From assembly GCF_040545875.1 (NCBI RefSeq), contig NZ_JBEPMR010000020.1: a stretch of 64,000 nucleotides of DNA, one strand, 5' to 3'. Shown here one piece after another: positions 34,479 through 44,145 of the stretch (its first letter is position 1; every line of letters starts with the position of its first letter). The stretch is from Faecalicatena_A orotica. Its GTDB lineage: Bacteria; Bacillota; Clostridia; Lachnospirales; Lachnospiraceae. A model generated the notes under the pieces. The model had not been told where the DNA came from. It worked only from the letters and a program-made list of their open reading frames with translations, and did not search any database. Position numbers and translations under genes: made by a program.

Positions 34479-37169
34479 TTAATTCATTCCAACAATTCTG
34501 ACCTCTCCCCAGATCCCTGACGGGAATGGTTCTTTTATCATCTCTCTCTCCCGCCAGTTGAATACTTTTTCTTCCCTGCACCGGTTCAGCCCGCCAGAAG
34601 CATATGGCCATTCCGGTATGATTTTATCTTCCAGTATTTCCGGGTATTCCGGATCGATCATTCTGTTGATCAGGAGATTTGTCACAACCAGCTCCACGCT
34701 GTTTTCACCCTGGTGCAAAAGCCCGGTGATATCTGCCCTGTAAGGATGCTTGATCACGGTATCAGCCAGCGTGCCGTTTACATAGATCTCAGCCGTTTCC
34801 CCGAGGTGCTCCATATGCAGTATTACAGTGCCACAGCCTCCCAGTTCCTTCCATTCGTCTTCTGTGATACAGAAACATTTGCCGTACCTTCCGCTTCCAG
34901 AGTAATACTTAAGCTCCGGTTCTTTCTCCCAGCTGTCCAGCACATGGTATTCTTTTCGGAAATCTTTTTCCGGTATATCGAGAATCCAGCCGCGGGACAG
35001 GTCCAGAGATATGATTTCCTCTTTTCTGCGTTCAGGCTCAGGCATATCCATCCCATCATGAAATACAAAAAGCAGGGACTGATATGCTTCTATATCAAGG
35101 CTTACCTCTGTCCCACCCTCTGTCACTTGTATCTGTCGAATCTCCTTTTCTTCACAGGTCATAGGGTCAAATACACAGAATCCAGTTTTGGTATTTGTAA
35201 ATTTTATCGTTTCTTCTATATCTTTTTCACTAATATTAGAGATAAAATAAATATCCTCTGTCTCCGTTTCGCGCTGTACATACCCGACGGTTTCCGGATG
35301 GTGGTATATCAGCACATCCGGGGTTTTTATCCTGCGCAGTTCCTGAATCAGACTGTCAAACTTATCCTCTGTGACGGTAACATTCCCCTGTCTTTTCAAC
35401 TCATTTCCAATCTCACGGATTCTGGCAGTATCCTCCTCAAACCGGAGCATTCCACAGGACTTGTCCGGAATCCTCCCGGCTGCAATGACGTTCCCGCCTT
35501 TTTCTGCAAACTGCCGGATCTTTTCCATCGTATCGAGCGGGATATGGTCGCACTCAATCAGGAGCAGTGTATCATATTCATACTTTTCCCAATTTTTCAG
35601 AACATCATCATTGACGTAGTCGAACCAGTAGCCCGCCTTATGGATCGCATTTATGCAGGATGATTCCAGTCTTTCGTCCAGCTTCATACACATATGCGTA
35701 TCCGCGAGAGGGGTTTTTGCCCATATATCATGCTGTGGCAGATACACGCCCGTAGAAACCACCGGCCTGCCCCGCTGCAGGAAGTCACACACACGGTTGA
35801 TATAAATACTGATCTCTTTATAATACTTCCACCATGTGTTTGTATGGTTAATGTTTGTGGATGCATAAAATGGAGTCATCCCCACACCGTCTTCTTTACT
35901 GTAGCTGTATCCGTGGTTGACAATCTGGTTGATTCCATCCAGAAAAATACTGTCTGCCGCCGCCTTAATGTTTTCCAGTGACACTACAAACCGCGGGAAA
36001 CGAAGCCAGGTAAAGGATTCATTGGAAATAACCGGTTTGTGGTAGACATGCCCGGCTGAAACTGCCAGCCTTCTGTGTACCGTATTCACAGCATATCTGT
36101 CAAATGCTGAGAAGGTCTCCCCCTCTGGAATATCCGCAGCCCCGTACGCCTGAAGGATATCCCCCCATGTCCCGTGCGCCTGGATTCTGGAAACGGCGCC
36201 CTTTTCATGACACCACTTAGTCAGTTCCCGAAAGAAATTCTCCACGGTAAGCTCACCCATTGTTTTCTGGAAATCATATCGGATCTGTTCTGTCAGCCCT
36301 TTTACCTCCCCCCACAGGGCATAGATGTAAGGTCTGAGCTCGTACCCTCTTCTTCTGCGGAACTCATCATACAGGATATCCGTCCAGTTATGTCCGAACA
36401 CCTCGATGGAGTCACAGAAAAAATTACTTATTTTTCCCCGGCCGATGTTCTCTACAATAGGGTCCCCGCCATATTCCAGAAAGGCCCTCAGGGAATCCTT
36501 CCGGTTATGGTCTATGATCAGCCCGTCCCCGCCCCGCAGAGGTTTCAACACTCTCTGCCTTTTATCACTGGACACAAACAGGACGATTTTGTGCACGCCC
36601 TCAGGTATCACGATCTCTTCGATTTCCGTGCCCCAGGGCCAGTTAAACAGATACTTATCCACCACATGCTCTGTGATATCCACCATTGTCTCCGGAAGCA
36701 TCTGGGCACCTTCCATTTTCCCCAGTACTGCACCGACAACTTTCCCGTATATGACTGTCGTCAGGTCTTTCGAAAAACGGCATGGCCCTTCGACATCCAG
36801 ACAGAACGGAAGAACACTCGGCCCGCTTAGTTCTTCTGTAAGAAACGGCCCACCAAAGGGCCAGGATGACCCGAGTGTCAGATCAAACTGCATCCCCCGT
36901 GCCGCGGCCTCATCTGCTGCAAAGCGTATCATTTCAAAATACCCCGGAGAAAGATATTCATAGTTTTCGACACCTTTTTCTTTATCATTCGCCTCTACAG
37001 GATATAAAATCTGCAGTTCAACGCCCCCGATCCGTGCCTCCTTCATCAAATCCAGTTCCCTAATAATCTCATCCTTATCCACTGCACAGCCGTACCACCA
37101 CCATCTCGTGCGTCCTCTTGTCTCACTGCGCGGCTGGTTCAGCTGATGAATGACTTCTTCTTTATTCAT
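34479..37169 (-). CDS. GH106-like glycoside hydrolase (alpha-L-rhamnosidase-like)
   Basis: 896 residues, cytoplasmic (no signal peptide). N-terminal RGRTRWWWYGCAVDKDEII and MKEARIGGVELQILYPV resemble the RPxxWWHWM-type opening of GH106 enzymes. The central alpha/beta barrel spans to about 520, and the C-terminal about 150 residues look like a galactose-binding/GH2 sugar-binding jelly roll (EIYVNGTLADTVIKHPYRAD). It would cleave an imported oligosaccharide or glycoside. It is the last gene of a five-gene sugar transport operon, 23 bp after the PLP enzyme gene. Specificity (rhamnoside versus another sugar) is not established. Confidence 0.75.
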   Translation of the reverse strand: MNKEEVIHQLNQPRSETRGRTRWWWYGCAVDKDEIIRELDLMKEARIGGVELQILYPVEANDKEKGVENYEYLSPGYFEMIRFAADEAAARGMQFDLTLGSSWPFGGPFLTEELSGPSVLPFCLDVEGPCRFSKDLTTVIYGKVVGAVLGKMEGAQMLPETMVDITEHVVDKYLFNWPWGTEIEEIVIPEGVHKIVLFVSSDKRQRVLKPLRGGDGLIIDHNRKDSLRAFLEYGGDPIVENIGRGKISNFFCDSIEVFGHNWTDILYDEFRRRRGYELRPYIYALWGEVKGLTEQIRYDFQKTMGELTVENFFRELTKWCHEKGAVSRIQAHGTWGDILQAYGAADIPEGETFSAFDRYAVNTVHRRLAVSAGHVYHKPVISNESFTWLRFPRFVVSLENIKAAADSIFLDGINQIVNHGYSYSKEDGVGMTPFYASTNINHTNTWWKYYKEISIYINRVCDFLQRGRPVVSTGVYLPQHDIWAKTPLADTHMCMKLDERLESSCINAIHKAGYWFDYVNDDVLKNWEKYEYDTLLLIECDHIPLDTMEKIRQFAEKGGNVIAAGRIPDKSCGMLRFEEDTARIREIGNELKRQGNVTVTEDKFDSLIQELRRIKTPDVLIYHHPETVGYVQRETETEDIYFISNISEKDIEETIKFTNTKTGFCVFDPMTCEEKEIRQIQVTEGGTEVSLDIEAYQSLLFVFHDGMDMPEPERRKEEIISLDLSRGWILDIPEKDFRKEYHVLDSWEKEPELKYYSGSGRYGKCFCITEDEWKELGGCGTVILHMEHLGETAEIYVNGTLADTVIKHPYRADITGLLHQGENSVELVVTNLLINRMIDPEYPEILEDKIIPEWPYASGGLNRCREEKVFNWREREMIKEPFPSGIWGEVRIVGMN

Positions 37170-37192
37170 TTGAACACCTCCCGGCTTAATCG

Positions 37193-38368
37193 TTATATCT
37201 TTTCCAATGCCTGCTCCAGATCTCCGATCAGTACATCGGCCCCCTCCAGGCCGCAGTGTATCCGGATCAGGCCGCTGTCATGCCCGTTCAGGTTCAGGAA
37301 CTCCAGTTCCTCCTTCTTGTAATTTATCAGGGGGCACAGTGCCAGACTCTCGAACCCGCCCCATGAACAGCCGATTTCAAATACGTTCAGGCTGTTTACA
37401 GCCTTCACCGCTTTTTCAGGATCTCCTTTTAATACAAAACTCATGAGTCCCGTATGTCCCGACTGCTGTCTTTTGATCAGTTCCGCCTGTGGATGGGAGG
37501 CCAGTCCTGTATAGTAGACCCGTTCTACCTTCGGATGGTGCTCGAGATAATCTGCCACCTCCATTGCGGTCTGCTGATGCTGTTCCACCCGCAGGTGCAT
37601 CGTCCGCAGCCCCCGGATTCCCAGCCACGCCTCCATCGGCCCTAAGATCCCGCCAAAAAGCTCACGGATTGTTTCCCGGATTAGTTTCCCCAGTTCTTCA
37701 TCCTGAACAACAAGAATGCCTCCGATGATATCACTGTGCCCGCCTATATACTTCGACAATGTGTGCATAACAATGTCGATTCCCATTGTCAGCGGTTTCT
37801 GGAAAAGCGGCGTACAGAATGTATTATCAATGTAAGTCTTGATGCCGTGGGCCTTTGCAACCCTGGCCGCACCTGCGATATCTGTTACGGTAAAAACAAA
37901 TGTCGCCGGGCTTTCCAGCAGAATCATATCCGTATTATCCTGAATCAGGTCTTCCAGCCGGTTTAGATCTATCCCGTCCCAATAGGATACCGTGATCCCC
38001 ATTTTCGGAATAAAATACCTGTTCAGAATGTTTTTTACCGGCTGGTAAACATCCCGCATGCAGATCACATGGCTGCCTGCGTGGCATACCGCCAGTATTG
38101 CTGCCGATGCTGCCGCCATGCCGCTGGAGAATGCGATTGCGGCAGCCCCCTTCTCAAGGGCCGCTGCCTTCTCCTCTAAAATATGTACAGTAGGATTTGC
38201 CGCACGCCCATATACATAGGCCTGGTCCTCCTGATGTGATGCATAGGATTCCAGACTGTCAAATACATGGAGAGAGTTCATAAATACCGGGGGAACGACC
38301 GCATTCATATATTTGCTTTGTTCTTCCCCAAGATGTGTGATTGCTAATCTGTCTTCTTTGTTCTGCAT
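37193..38368 (-). CDS. PLP-dependent trans-sulfuration enzyme (cystathionine lyase/synthase-like)
   Basis: 391 residues. Cys/Met metabolism PLP fold: AYVYGRAANPTVHILEEKAA, IAFSSGMAAASAAILA, the PLP-lysine in HTLSKYIGGHSDIIGG, and C-terminal SLNVFEIGCSWGGFESLAL. The family includes cystathionine gamma-synthase/lyase and methionine gamma-lyase; the reaction here is not determined. Three bases separate it from the upstream permease gene, so it belongs to the sugar ABC operon. That is an unexpected partner for glycoside uptake. Confidence 0.88.
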   Translation of the reverse strand: MQNKEDRLAITHLGEEQSKYMNAVVPPVFMNSLHVFDSLESYASHQEDQAYVYGRAANPTVHILEEKAAALEKGAAAIAFSSGMAAASAAILAVCHAGSHVICMRDVYQPVKNILNRYFIPKMGITVSYWDGIDLNRLEDLIQDNTDMILLESPATFVFTVTDIAGAARVAKAHGIKTYIDNTFCTPLFQKPLTMGIDIVMHTLSKYIGGHSDIIGGILVVQDEELGKLIRETIRELFGGILGPMEAWLGIRGLRTMHLRVEQHQQTAMEVADYLEHHPKVERVYYTGLASHPQAELIKRQQSGHTGLMSFVLKGDPEKAVKAVNSLNVFEIGCSWGGFESLALCPLINYKKEELEFLNLNGHDSGLIRIHCGLEGADVLIGDLEQALEKI

Positions 38369-38371
38369 GAC

Positions 38372-39214
38372 TTACTCCTTTACAGCCCCGGCTGTCATTC
38401 CTTCCACGATGAATTTTTGCATGGCCGCAAACATAACTGCCGTAGGAAGGAGTGCCATCACACCGCCCGCCATGAGCAGGCCCCACTCGACGTTGTATTT
38501 TCCGATCAGGGTCTTCAGTCCTACCGGGATCGTCCACATTTCCGGCGTACTTATGAAAATAGATCCTGCAATCAATTCGTTCCACGCTCCGATAAAGCCA
38601 AATACGAATACGGAGACGATGCCGGGGAACATGATCGGAAATACAATTTTAAACAGAGACTGCATTTTTGTACATCCGTCCACCTTCGCCGCCTCCTCCA
38701 GTGTCACCGGAATCCGCTCGAAGAAGCTCCGCATCGTAATCACACAGAATGGCAGATTCACGGTTACATAATAGATAAACAGCCCGATATGTGTGTTGAT
38801 CAGACCCATTTTTGAAAAAATTATGTACAGCGGAATAATCACAAGGATTCCGGGTATCATCTGCGTAATCAGGAAAAAGAGGATGACTGCCTGCTTTCCA
38901 TTGAACTTATATCGTGCCAGTGAGTATCCGCCCAGCATGGAGAAGACCGTAACAACCAGTGCCGAAGTCACCGATACCAAAAGACTGTTTTTTAATAGCA
39001 CGCCGTAGTTAAACTGTTCAAATAAGTCCGTATAATTCTTCCATGTAAAATCCTTCGGGAAGAATGTCAGGTTATTGATGTCCAGAATTTCCCCGCTTGT
39101 CTTAAATGAAGTGATCACAATCCAGTAAATAGGCAGTACGACAAGTAAAAAGAAGAAAATCAGAACAAGAACACGTATAGTGCCGCCAATTGCATTTTTT
39201 GTCTTTCTGCTCAT
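38372..39214 (-). CDS. Sugar ABC transporter permease (MalG-like)
   Basis: 280 residues, six membrane helices. The EAA loop is EEAAKVDGCTKMQSLFKIVF (EAA---G---------I-LP type). CUT1 family importer subunit. Its ATG overlaps the stop codon of the companion permease (TAATG). Confidence 0.92.
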   Translation of the reverse strand: MSRKTKNAIGGTIRVLVLIFFFLLVVLPIYWIVITSFKTSGEILDINNLTFFPKDFTWKNYTDLFEQFNYGVLLKNSLLVSVTSALVVTVFSMLGGYSLARYKFNGKQAVILFFLITQMIPGILVIIPLYIIFSKMGLINTHIGLFIYYVTVNLPFCVITMRSFFERIPVTLEEAAKVDGCTKMQSLFKIVFPIMFPGIVSVFVFGFIGAWNELIAGSIFISTPEMWTIPVGLKTLIGKYNVEWGLLMAGGVMALLPTAVMFAAMQKFIVEGMTAGAVKE

Positions 39215-40092
39215 TAGAAATCACCTGCCTTATCATATTTGGTCGCTTTCAGAAATACCATTGCATAAACTCCCAGAATAATCATCAGTATCACGCCAAG
39301 TGCTGCTGCAAACCCGAAGTCATAAGAGCCGAACGCCTTTGAATACATATACGCGGGCAGAGTCTGTGATGTATTCGCTGGTCCGCCGTCTGTAATAATA
39401 ACCACCAGGTCCAGCGAATTAAAGATCCAGATTGTTCTCAGCAGGATTGTCGTAATCAGCGTTGGTTTGATGTAGGGAAGCGTAATCTGGAAAAACTGCC
39501 TTACTGTCCCGCATCCGTCCACATCCGCCGCTTCATAGACATCTGTCGGGATCGACTGCAGAGCCGCGAGGATCATGATTGCAAAGAACGGGATTCCCAT
39601 CCAGATCATCGCAATAATAACAACTGCAAGCGAAAATCCCGGTGTTCCCAGCCAGGCAATATTCTTGTCGATCAGTCCCAGTTTATCCAGAAGGTTATTT
39701 ACAACGCCATATTCCCCGTTAAAAGACCAGCGGAAAATCAGGCCAACCACAAATCCTGAAAAAGCCCAGGGCAGAAATACAATTGACTGGTAGATGCCTC
39801 TTCCTTTGAACTGCTTCTTCAATGCAACTGCCAGAGTCATTCCAAGCAGAAACTGTCCCAGTACAGATACGATGACATAAATAAAGGAATTCTTTATGAT
39901 CATCAACGCATCCGGATCCCCCATCAGCTTGGCAAAGTTATCAAGTCCATTGAAATGAATATCGTTTGGCGCTGTCAGTTTGTAATTTTGAAATGCCATG
40001 ATAATACTGTTGATCAGCGGATATCCAAACAGCAGCAGCAAAATCACAAGAACAGGAAGTAAAAACAGCCAGGGTTCCATTTTCTTTTTCAT
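39214..40092 (-). CDS. Sugar ABC transporter permease (MalF/UgpA-like)
   Basis: 292 residues, six membrane helices. EAA loop YEAADVDGCGTVRQFFQITL-P. CUT1 importer subunit pairing with the downstream permease and the lipoprotein upstream. No ATPase gene is nearby; CUT1 systems commonly share one encoded elsewhere (MsmK-like). Confidence 0.92.
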   Translation of the reverse strand: MKKKMEPWLFLLPVLVILLLLFGYPLINSIIMAFQNYKLTAPNDIHFNGLDNFAKLMGDPDALMIIKNSFIYVIVSVLGQFLLGMTLAVALKKQFKGRGIYQSIVFLPWAFSGFVVGLIFRWSFNGEYGVVNNLLDKLGLIDKNIAWLGTPGFSLAVVIIAMIWMGIPFFAIMILAALQSIPTDVYEAADVDGCGTVRQFFQITLPYIKPTLITTILLRTIWIFNSLDLVVIITDGGPANTSQTLPAYMYSKAFGSYDFGFAAALGVILMIILGVYAMVFLKATKYDKAGDF

Positions 40093-40185
40093 GTAGATAT
40101 CACTCTCCTTTATCTAGTTTTCAAAAAATGCATGGCAGTTGTTCTGCCAATTGTAAAAATTCGCGGTATCCGGTATGAAATGGAA

Positions 40186-40228
40186 AAGGGGTTAATGCTT
40201 TTTTTCATTTTACATTAACCCCCTTCTC
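40186..40228 (-). terminator. Attenuating hairpin between binding-protein and permease genes
   Basis: On the minus strand GGGGTTAATG and CATTAACCCC, 10-bp perfect stem, followed by TTTT. Such a hairpin commonly lets the binding protein be made in excess of the permeases. Confidence 0.6.
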
Positions 40229-40262
40229 ATCTTATCCTGCAATAACCTTTCCTGCTGTATTT

Positions 40263-41636
40263 TTACTGCATTGTTTTCGGTGTTTCTATCGTAGATCCTT
40301 CATTATCAGCAAGGTACTGTTTCATTCTTGTTGTAAGTTCATCTCCAATATGAGTCAGGACGTCTTCAGCTGACTGCTGTCCAAGCAGATATTTCTGAAG
40401 TTCTGTGTGGAACATATCCTGATGAAGGTCTGTATAATTAAAAGGACCATACATCGGCGGAACTGTAAAATTCGGATCATTTAATTCATCCAGGAATACT
40501 GCGTAAGGTCCGTCTTCCCCGTATGTTGCATCATCTCCGACATCCTTCTTGATAGGTATCAGGCCGCCCATCTTGCAGTACTCAATGTTATTATCAGCCC
40601 TCACAAGGAAATCAATCAGCTGCAGGGACTCTTCCGGATATTCAGAGCTCTTTGCAATTGTATATGAGTAAGGGCTGCCCGCGGTATTCATCATCTTACC
40701 GTCAACAGTAGATACCGGCATCGGGAGGACTCCCCATTTGGAAGCATCCATCTTCTCTTCACATGCCTTTGCTACTTCAGAATCATTGGAAAGAGTTCCT
40801 GTAAGGCCTCCTGTAAAGTTATCCACCATCTCAACAAATCCCCAGTTAACAGAATCTTCCGGTACATACCCGTCTTTATAAATCTCACACCATTTCTCAA
40901 CTGCTTCTACACATTCCGGTGTATTCAGGATGAAATTGCCTTCTTCATCGAATACATAGCCGCCTGTAAAGGACTGCAGGTAAGCGAGCAGCGGGTCAAA
41001 TGCACCTCTTGCCCCGCGGAAGGAGTTACCGTAACGCTTCTGGTCTTTGTCTGTCAATGCCTTGATCAGATCAAAATATGCATCGTATGTCCAGTCATCA
41101 CCGGTCGGAATATCGTATCCGATCTCTTCCACCCAGTCTTTCCTGTAGAAGATACCCTTTACCATGAATCCGTCAGGAACAGAGTAAACATGTCCATATC
41201 TTTCTTTTTCCTGTGCCCAGTTGATTTTCTGAACTGCATCAACAAACTGGTCCCCGTTTTCTTCCACATAATCGTCAATAGGAATCACCCAGTCGGCCTC
41301 TGTAAACTGTCCCAGCCAGAGCGGGTGGGTCGTGATAACATCCGGTAATTGTCCGGAAGTACCGAGCACCGTCAGCTTGTCGGCTGCATCGTCCCACGGG
41401 ACACTTTCGTACTTAACTGCCACACCGGTCTCCTCTTCAAACTTGGCAAATGCATTCTCATAATACTTCTGCCTCTCCGGGCTCGGGCTTACATCAATAA
41501 AACGAAGCGTCGCTTTCCCGCCGTCTTTTGCCGAGTCTTTGGATGAACCGGACTTCTTATCGGATGACCCGCATCCTGCCAGCAGTCCGCCTACCATAAC
41601 AGCTGCCAATGTTGCCGCTAAAATCCTTTTTTTCAT
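40263..41636 (-). CDS. Sugar ABC transporter substrate-binding lipoprotein
   Basis: 457 residues from the ATG at 41636 (GGAGAGGAAG upstream; the longer frame to 41681 has none). Lipoprotein signal: KKR, hydrophobic core, lipobox LLAGC at about Cys21, then a Ser/Gly/Lys-rich linker. The SBP_bac_1 fold follows, with YHVGQ-like features replaced by the family TLRFIDVSPSP...RQKYYENAFAKFEEETG. Binds the CUT1 substrate, probably an oligosaccharide or glycoside. First gene of the five-gene operon; its promoter carries the GntR operator. Confidence 0.92.
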   Translation of the reverse strand: MKKRILAATLAAVMVGGLLAGCGSSDKKSGSSKDSAKDGGKATLRFIDVSPSPERQKYYENAFAKFEEETGVAVKYESVPWDDAADKLTVLGTSGQLPDVITTHPLWLGQFTEADWVIPIDDYVEENGDQFVDAVQKINWAQEKERYGHVYSVPDGFMVKGIFYRKDWVEEIGYDIPTGDDWTYDAYFDLIKALTDKDQKRYGNSFRGARGAFDPLLAYLQSFTGGYVFDEEGNFILNTPECVEAVEKWCEIYKDGYVPEDSVNWGFVEMVDNFTGGLTGTLSNDSEVAKACEEKMDASKWGVLPMPVSTVDGKMMNTAGSPYSYTIAKSSEYPEESLQLIDFLVRADNNIEYCKMGGLIPIKKDVGDDATYGEDGPYAVFLDELNDPNFTVPPMYGPFNYTDLHQDMFHTELQKYLLGQQSAEDVLTHIGDELTTRMKQYLADNEGSTIETPKTMQ

Positions 41637-41712
41637 AACTTCCTCTCCTTTTCTTTTTTTCAAATCACAATACCAGGTCATTTGAATTATTTAGTTACGC
41701 TTTTCCCTTAGC

Positions 41713-41726
41713 TGGTTACTGACCGC
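41713..41726. promoter_or_regulatory. Weaker second operator-like site
   Basis: TGGTTACTGACCGC keeps the half-site CTGACCGC of the FadR-type operator at 46042-46053. Confidence 0.4.
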
Positions 41727-41744
41727 CACTCTCGTGAGGTATTT

Positions 41745-41755
41745 CCGGTCTGACC
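41745..41755. promoter_or_regulatory. FadR-type GntR operator at the sugar ABC promoter
   Basis: CCGGTCTGACC, the same 11 bases as at the promoter of the GntR gene (46042-46052). It lies just downstream of the predicted start site of the binding-protein promoter and matches the FadR-subfamily TGGTCnnACCA pattern. Confidence 0.75.
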
Positions 41756-41767
41756 ACTTATGCGATT

Positions 41768-41796
41768 ATACTATCATTTGAAACTCCTCTTGTCAA
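41768..41796 (-). promoter_or_regulatory. Promoter of the sugar ABC operon
   Basis: TTGACA (41791-41796) and TAGTAT (41768-41773) with a 17-bp spacer. Confidence 0.8.
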
Positions 41797-41879
41797 TATC
41801 TTTGTTATTTTTATACTTTTTATCTAATTTATCCACTCCTTTTTTGGTTATTTTTCACCAATTAACTTTTTGTTTTCAC

Positions 41880-41908
41880 TTGACAATACTGTACGTTTTT
41901 TATATTCT
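41880..41908 (+). promoter_or_regulatory. Promoter of the GHL6-UroD genes
   Basis: TTGACA (41880-41885) and TATTCT (41903-41908) with a 17-bp spacer, about 115 bp upstream of the ATG. Confidence 0.7.
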
Positions 41909-42026
41909 TAGCTTAATAAACTTTTCCCTTATCTGATCTCAAGTCTATTCACTTATATGCTGAATCTTAAAATTTCACCTATACAGAAAGGAGTCAGGCA
42001 GTATACAGACGTATATTGCTTAAATC

Positions 42027-44099
42027 ATGATGAGTAAAAAATACACAGCCACCAGGCGATGCTACTTAATAGACCATCACTCCCCCCAGCCACCTGACGT
42101 CACGCTGAACCATCTCGATATCAAAGAATATGAGGCATTTTTCGAAACTGCCGGTATCGACTCTCTCATGGTGTACTGCAAAGACCACTGGGGCGTCACT
42201 TATTACCCGAGTGAAGTGCCCGGGGCACAAAAGCATCTCGGAGTTAAAGGTGACTGGATTAAAGAAATCAGTACACTTTTAAGAGAAAAAGGCATTGAAT
42301 TTGTTGCCTACTACTGTATTGAATATGATGAAGGAGCCGCCAGGAGATTTCCGGAATGGCAGGTTAAGAAGGCGGACGGCTCCGCGCTGATCCGGGACGA
42401 TGAATTTGCGAAATGGACACTCTGCTGCTGCCAGACCGGATACCGGGAATACTGTCTGAAACAGCTCGAAGAGATTGTAAGAAACTATGCCCCTGATTCT
42501 TTATTTCTGGATATTTTCGGGGCGTCCCTGTGCTACTGCAATCACTGCCGCACCAAATTTGCTTCCCTTTATCATTATCCTCTGCCGGAAACACAGGAGG
42601 AGATTCTGGAACATAAAACAGACATTGTAGAATTTCTGAATCAGAATGCGATGAGTTTTCTCGCCGAGCTGAAGCAGCGTGTAAAGGCCATTGATCCGTC
42701 ACTTGCCATTACGATTAATTTTTCCTGCCATTATCCGCAGGAACTCCGGGATATGCTGGACTACCAGTTTTCAGAACCACTGCTGAAAGACAACTGGTTT
42801 TCCTCCGCCTATGCACGTGACACTGCTGTAGGGCAGTATCCGATCCTCGCTCCCGGCGAGGCCTCGCAGGTCTATAATTACAGCTCTGTCAATGAATACA
42901 TATGTGACCTCTCCTCGATCGCCGCACAGGGCTGCCGAGTAGGCATGTACAGCGGTTCCCAGCACATCGACGGCACACTCGATTTTGAAGAGGCAAGAAG
43001 GCTTGGCGCCGTCTATACCGAACTAAAGAAGATGGAGCCCTATTTCAACGGGCGCACCCCTGTAAAGTGTGCCGGCATCGTGCAGAGCGACCTTTCTATG
43101 GCCGTCAATATCCCTTCGCTGGATGCAGACGCCATCCTGCGGATGAAGCACCACAATCCGCACCAGAATGCTGTCCTGGGTGCCATGCAGCTTTGTGAAA
43201 GGGCCAAAATCCCTTACGTGGTTCTTCCTGAACGCACACTGGACAAAGCGCTTCTCGAACAGTTTGACCTGCTCCTGCTGCCGGAAGTATTTGTCATAGA
43301 AAAAGAAACTGCCGAACTACTGGCTGATTACACAGAAAACGGCGGTACCCTGATCAGTTCCGGGCAAAGCGGGCTGTGGACGGCAGATTCCAGAAAGCTT
43401 CCTGCCTCCACGATTGCCAGAATCACAGGGACCGGCGAGTGTACCATTCACACTGAATATGCTGCCAACCGCTGGGCCGCATATCTGAAGAATACCGGCA
43501 CGGAAGACTTTTCAGGACTTTTGTCCTGTACAACGCCCCCGGTCAGTGAACACTTCATTGAAACAGTAACCGAAAAGAACGCCGAAACGCTCCTTACTTT
43601 CATACTGCCGTGTGTCGTGTGTGATTCCCGGCATTGGGTCAACTGGTGGAGTCCTCCGCCGGGGGCCGATTCCGTCTTTCCCGCCCTGATCCGGAAAACA
43701 GTCGGAAAAGGCAGTGCTTATTACATGGCCTTCGACTTCTTTACAATGGCCTCACTGGACAGCTTCCAGTATCCGCATGAGTTATTCAGTGATCTTTTAA
43801 AGCATGAAAAAATCACACCAGCGGTGCGCAATATAACAGAAACACCTGATGTAATCCGCACAGCTTATTTTGAAACAGAGGACAGTTATATCATCCACCA
43901 GATCTCTATGGTTCCAAAACGTTTCCACGGAGACGCCTTCCCGGTCAGCGGAGGAACTCTGGAACTTGACCGCACAATTTCACAGGCTGAGCTTGTATAC
44001 CCTGAGTGTGCCACATTGGAACAGCATATGGAAAATAATAAAACAGTCATATCTCTGCCTGCTTTTTCACTACAACAGATAATTGTTTGTAAGAAATAG
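42027..44099 (+). CDS. GHL6-like putative glycoside hydrolase with beta-galactosidase trimerisation-like domain
   Basis: 690 residues, cytoplasmic. N-terminal barrel (about 15-340) shows SLMVYCKDHWGVTYYPSEV, PDSLFLDIFGASLCYCNHCR and YREYC; the Asp of FLDI and the Cys-rich YCNHC loop are typical of GHL6 (hypothetical glycosyl hydrolase 6) proteins related to alpha-L-fucosidases. A Rossmann-like trimerisation domain follows (about 350-560, LLLLPEVFVIEKE and YTENGGTLISSGQSG). No ribosome site is close to the ATG; the AGGAG is about 35 nt away, so initiation may be weak. Divergent from the sugar ABC operon. Confidence 0.72.
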   Translation: MMSKKYTATRRCYLIDHHSPQPPDVTLNHLDIKEYEAFFETAGIDSLMVYCKDHWGVTYYPSEVPGAQKHLGVKGDWIKEISTLLREKGIEFVAYYCIEYDEGAARRFPEWQVKKADGSALIRDDEFAKWTLCCCQTGYREYCLKQLEEIVRNYAPDSLFLDIFGASLCYCNHCRTKFASLYHYPLPETQEEILEHKTDIVEFLNQNAMSFLAELKQRVKAIDPSLAITINFSCHYPQELRDMLDYQFSEPLLKDNWFSSAYARDTAVGQYPILAPGEASQVYNYSSVNEYICDLSSIAAQGCRVGMYSGSQHIDGTLDFEEARRLGAVYTELKKMEPYFNGRTPVKCAGIVQSDLSMAVNIPSLDADAILRMKHHNPHQNAVLGAMQLCERAKIPYVVLPERTLDKALLEQFDLLLLPEVFVIEKETAELLADYTENGGTLISSGQSGLWTADSRKLPASTIARITGTGECTIHTEYAANRWAAYLKNTGTEDFSGLLSCTTPPVSEHFIETVTEKNAETLLTFILPCVVCDSRHWVNWWSPPPGADSVFPALIRKTVGKGSAYYMAFDFFTMASLDSFQYPHELFSDLLKHEKITPAVRNITETPDVIRTAYFETEDSYIIHQISMVPKRFHGDAFPVSGGTLELDRTISQAELVYPECATLEQHMENNKTVISLPAFSLQQIIVCKK

Positions 44100-44145
44100 C
44101 AAAAAAACAGATGTGAGAATCTTATGATGAAAGGAAGTATGGATC

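Larger units (their letters stand above)
41637..42026. other. Divergent regulatory region of the sugar locus
   Basis: 390 bp without a gene. It carries the two divergent promoters (41768-41796 minus; 41880-41908 plus) and the GntR operator and its half-site (41745-41755; 41713-41726), then about 115 bp of 5' UTR for the hydrolase gene. Confidence 0.75.

Noticed and set aside
36174..36830. 218-codon plus-strand frame opposite the GH106-like gene
   Set aside because: Antisense shadow; low-complexity, no start signals.
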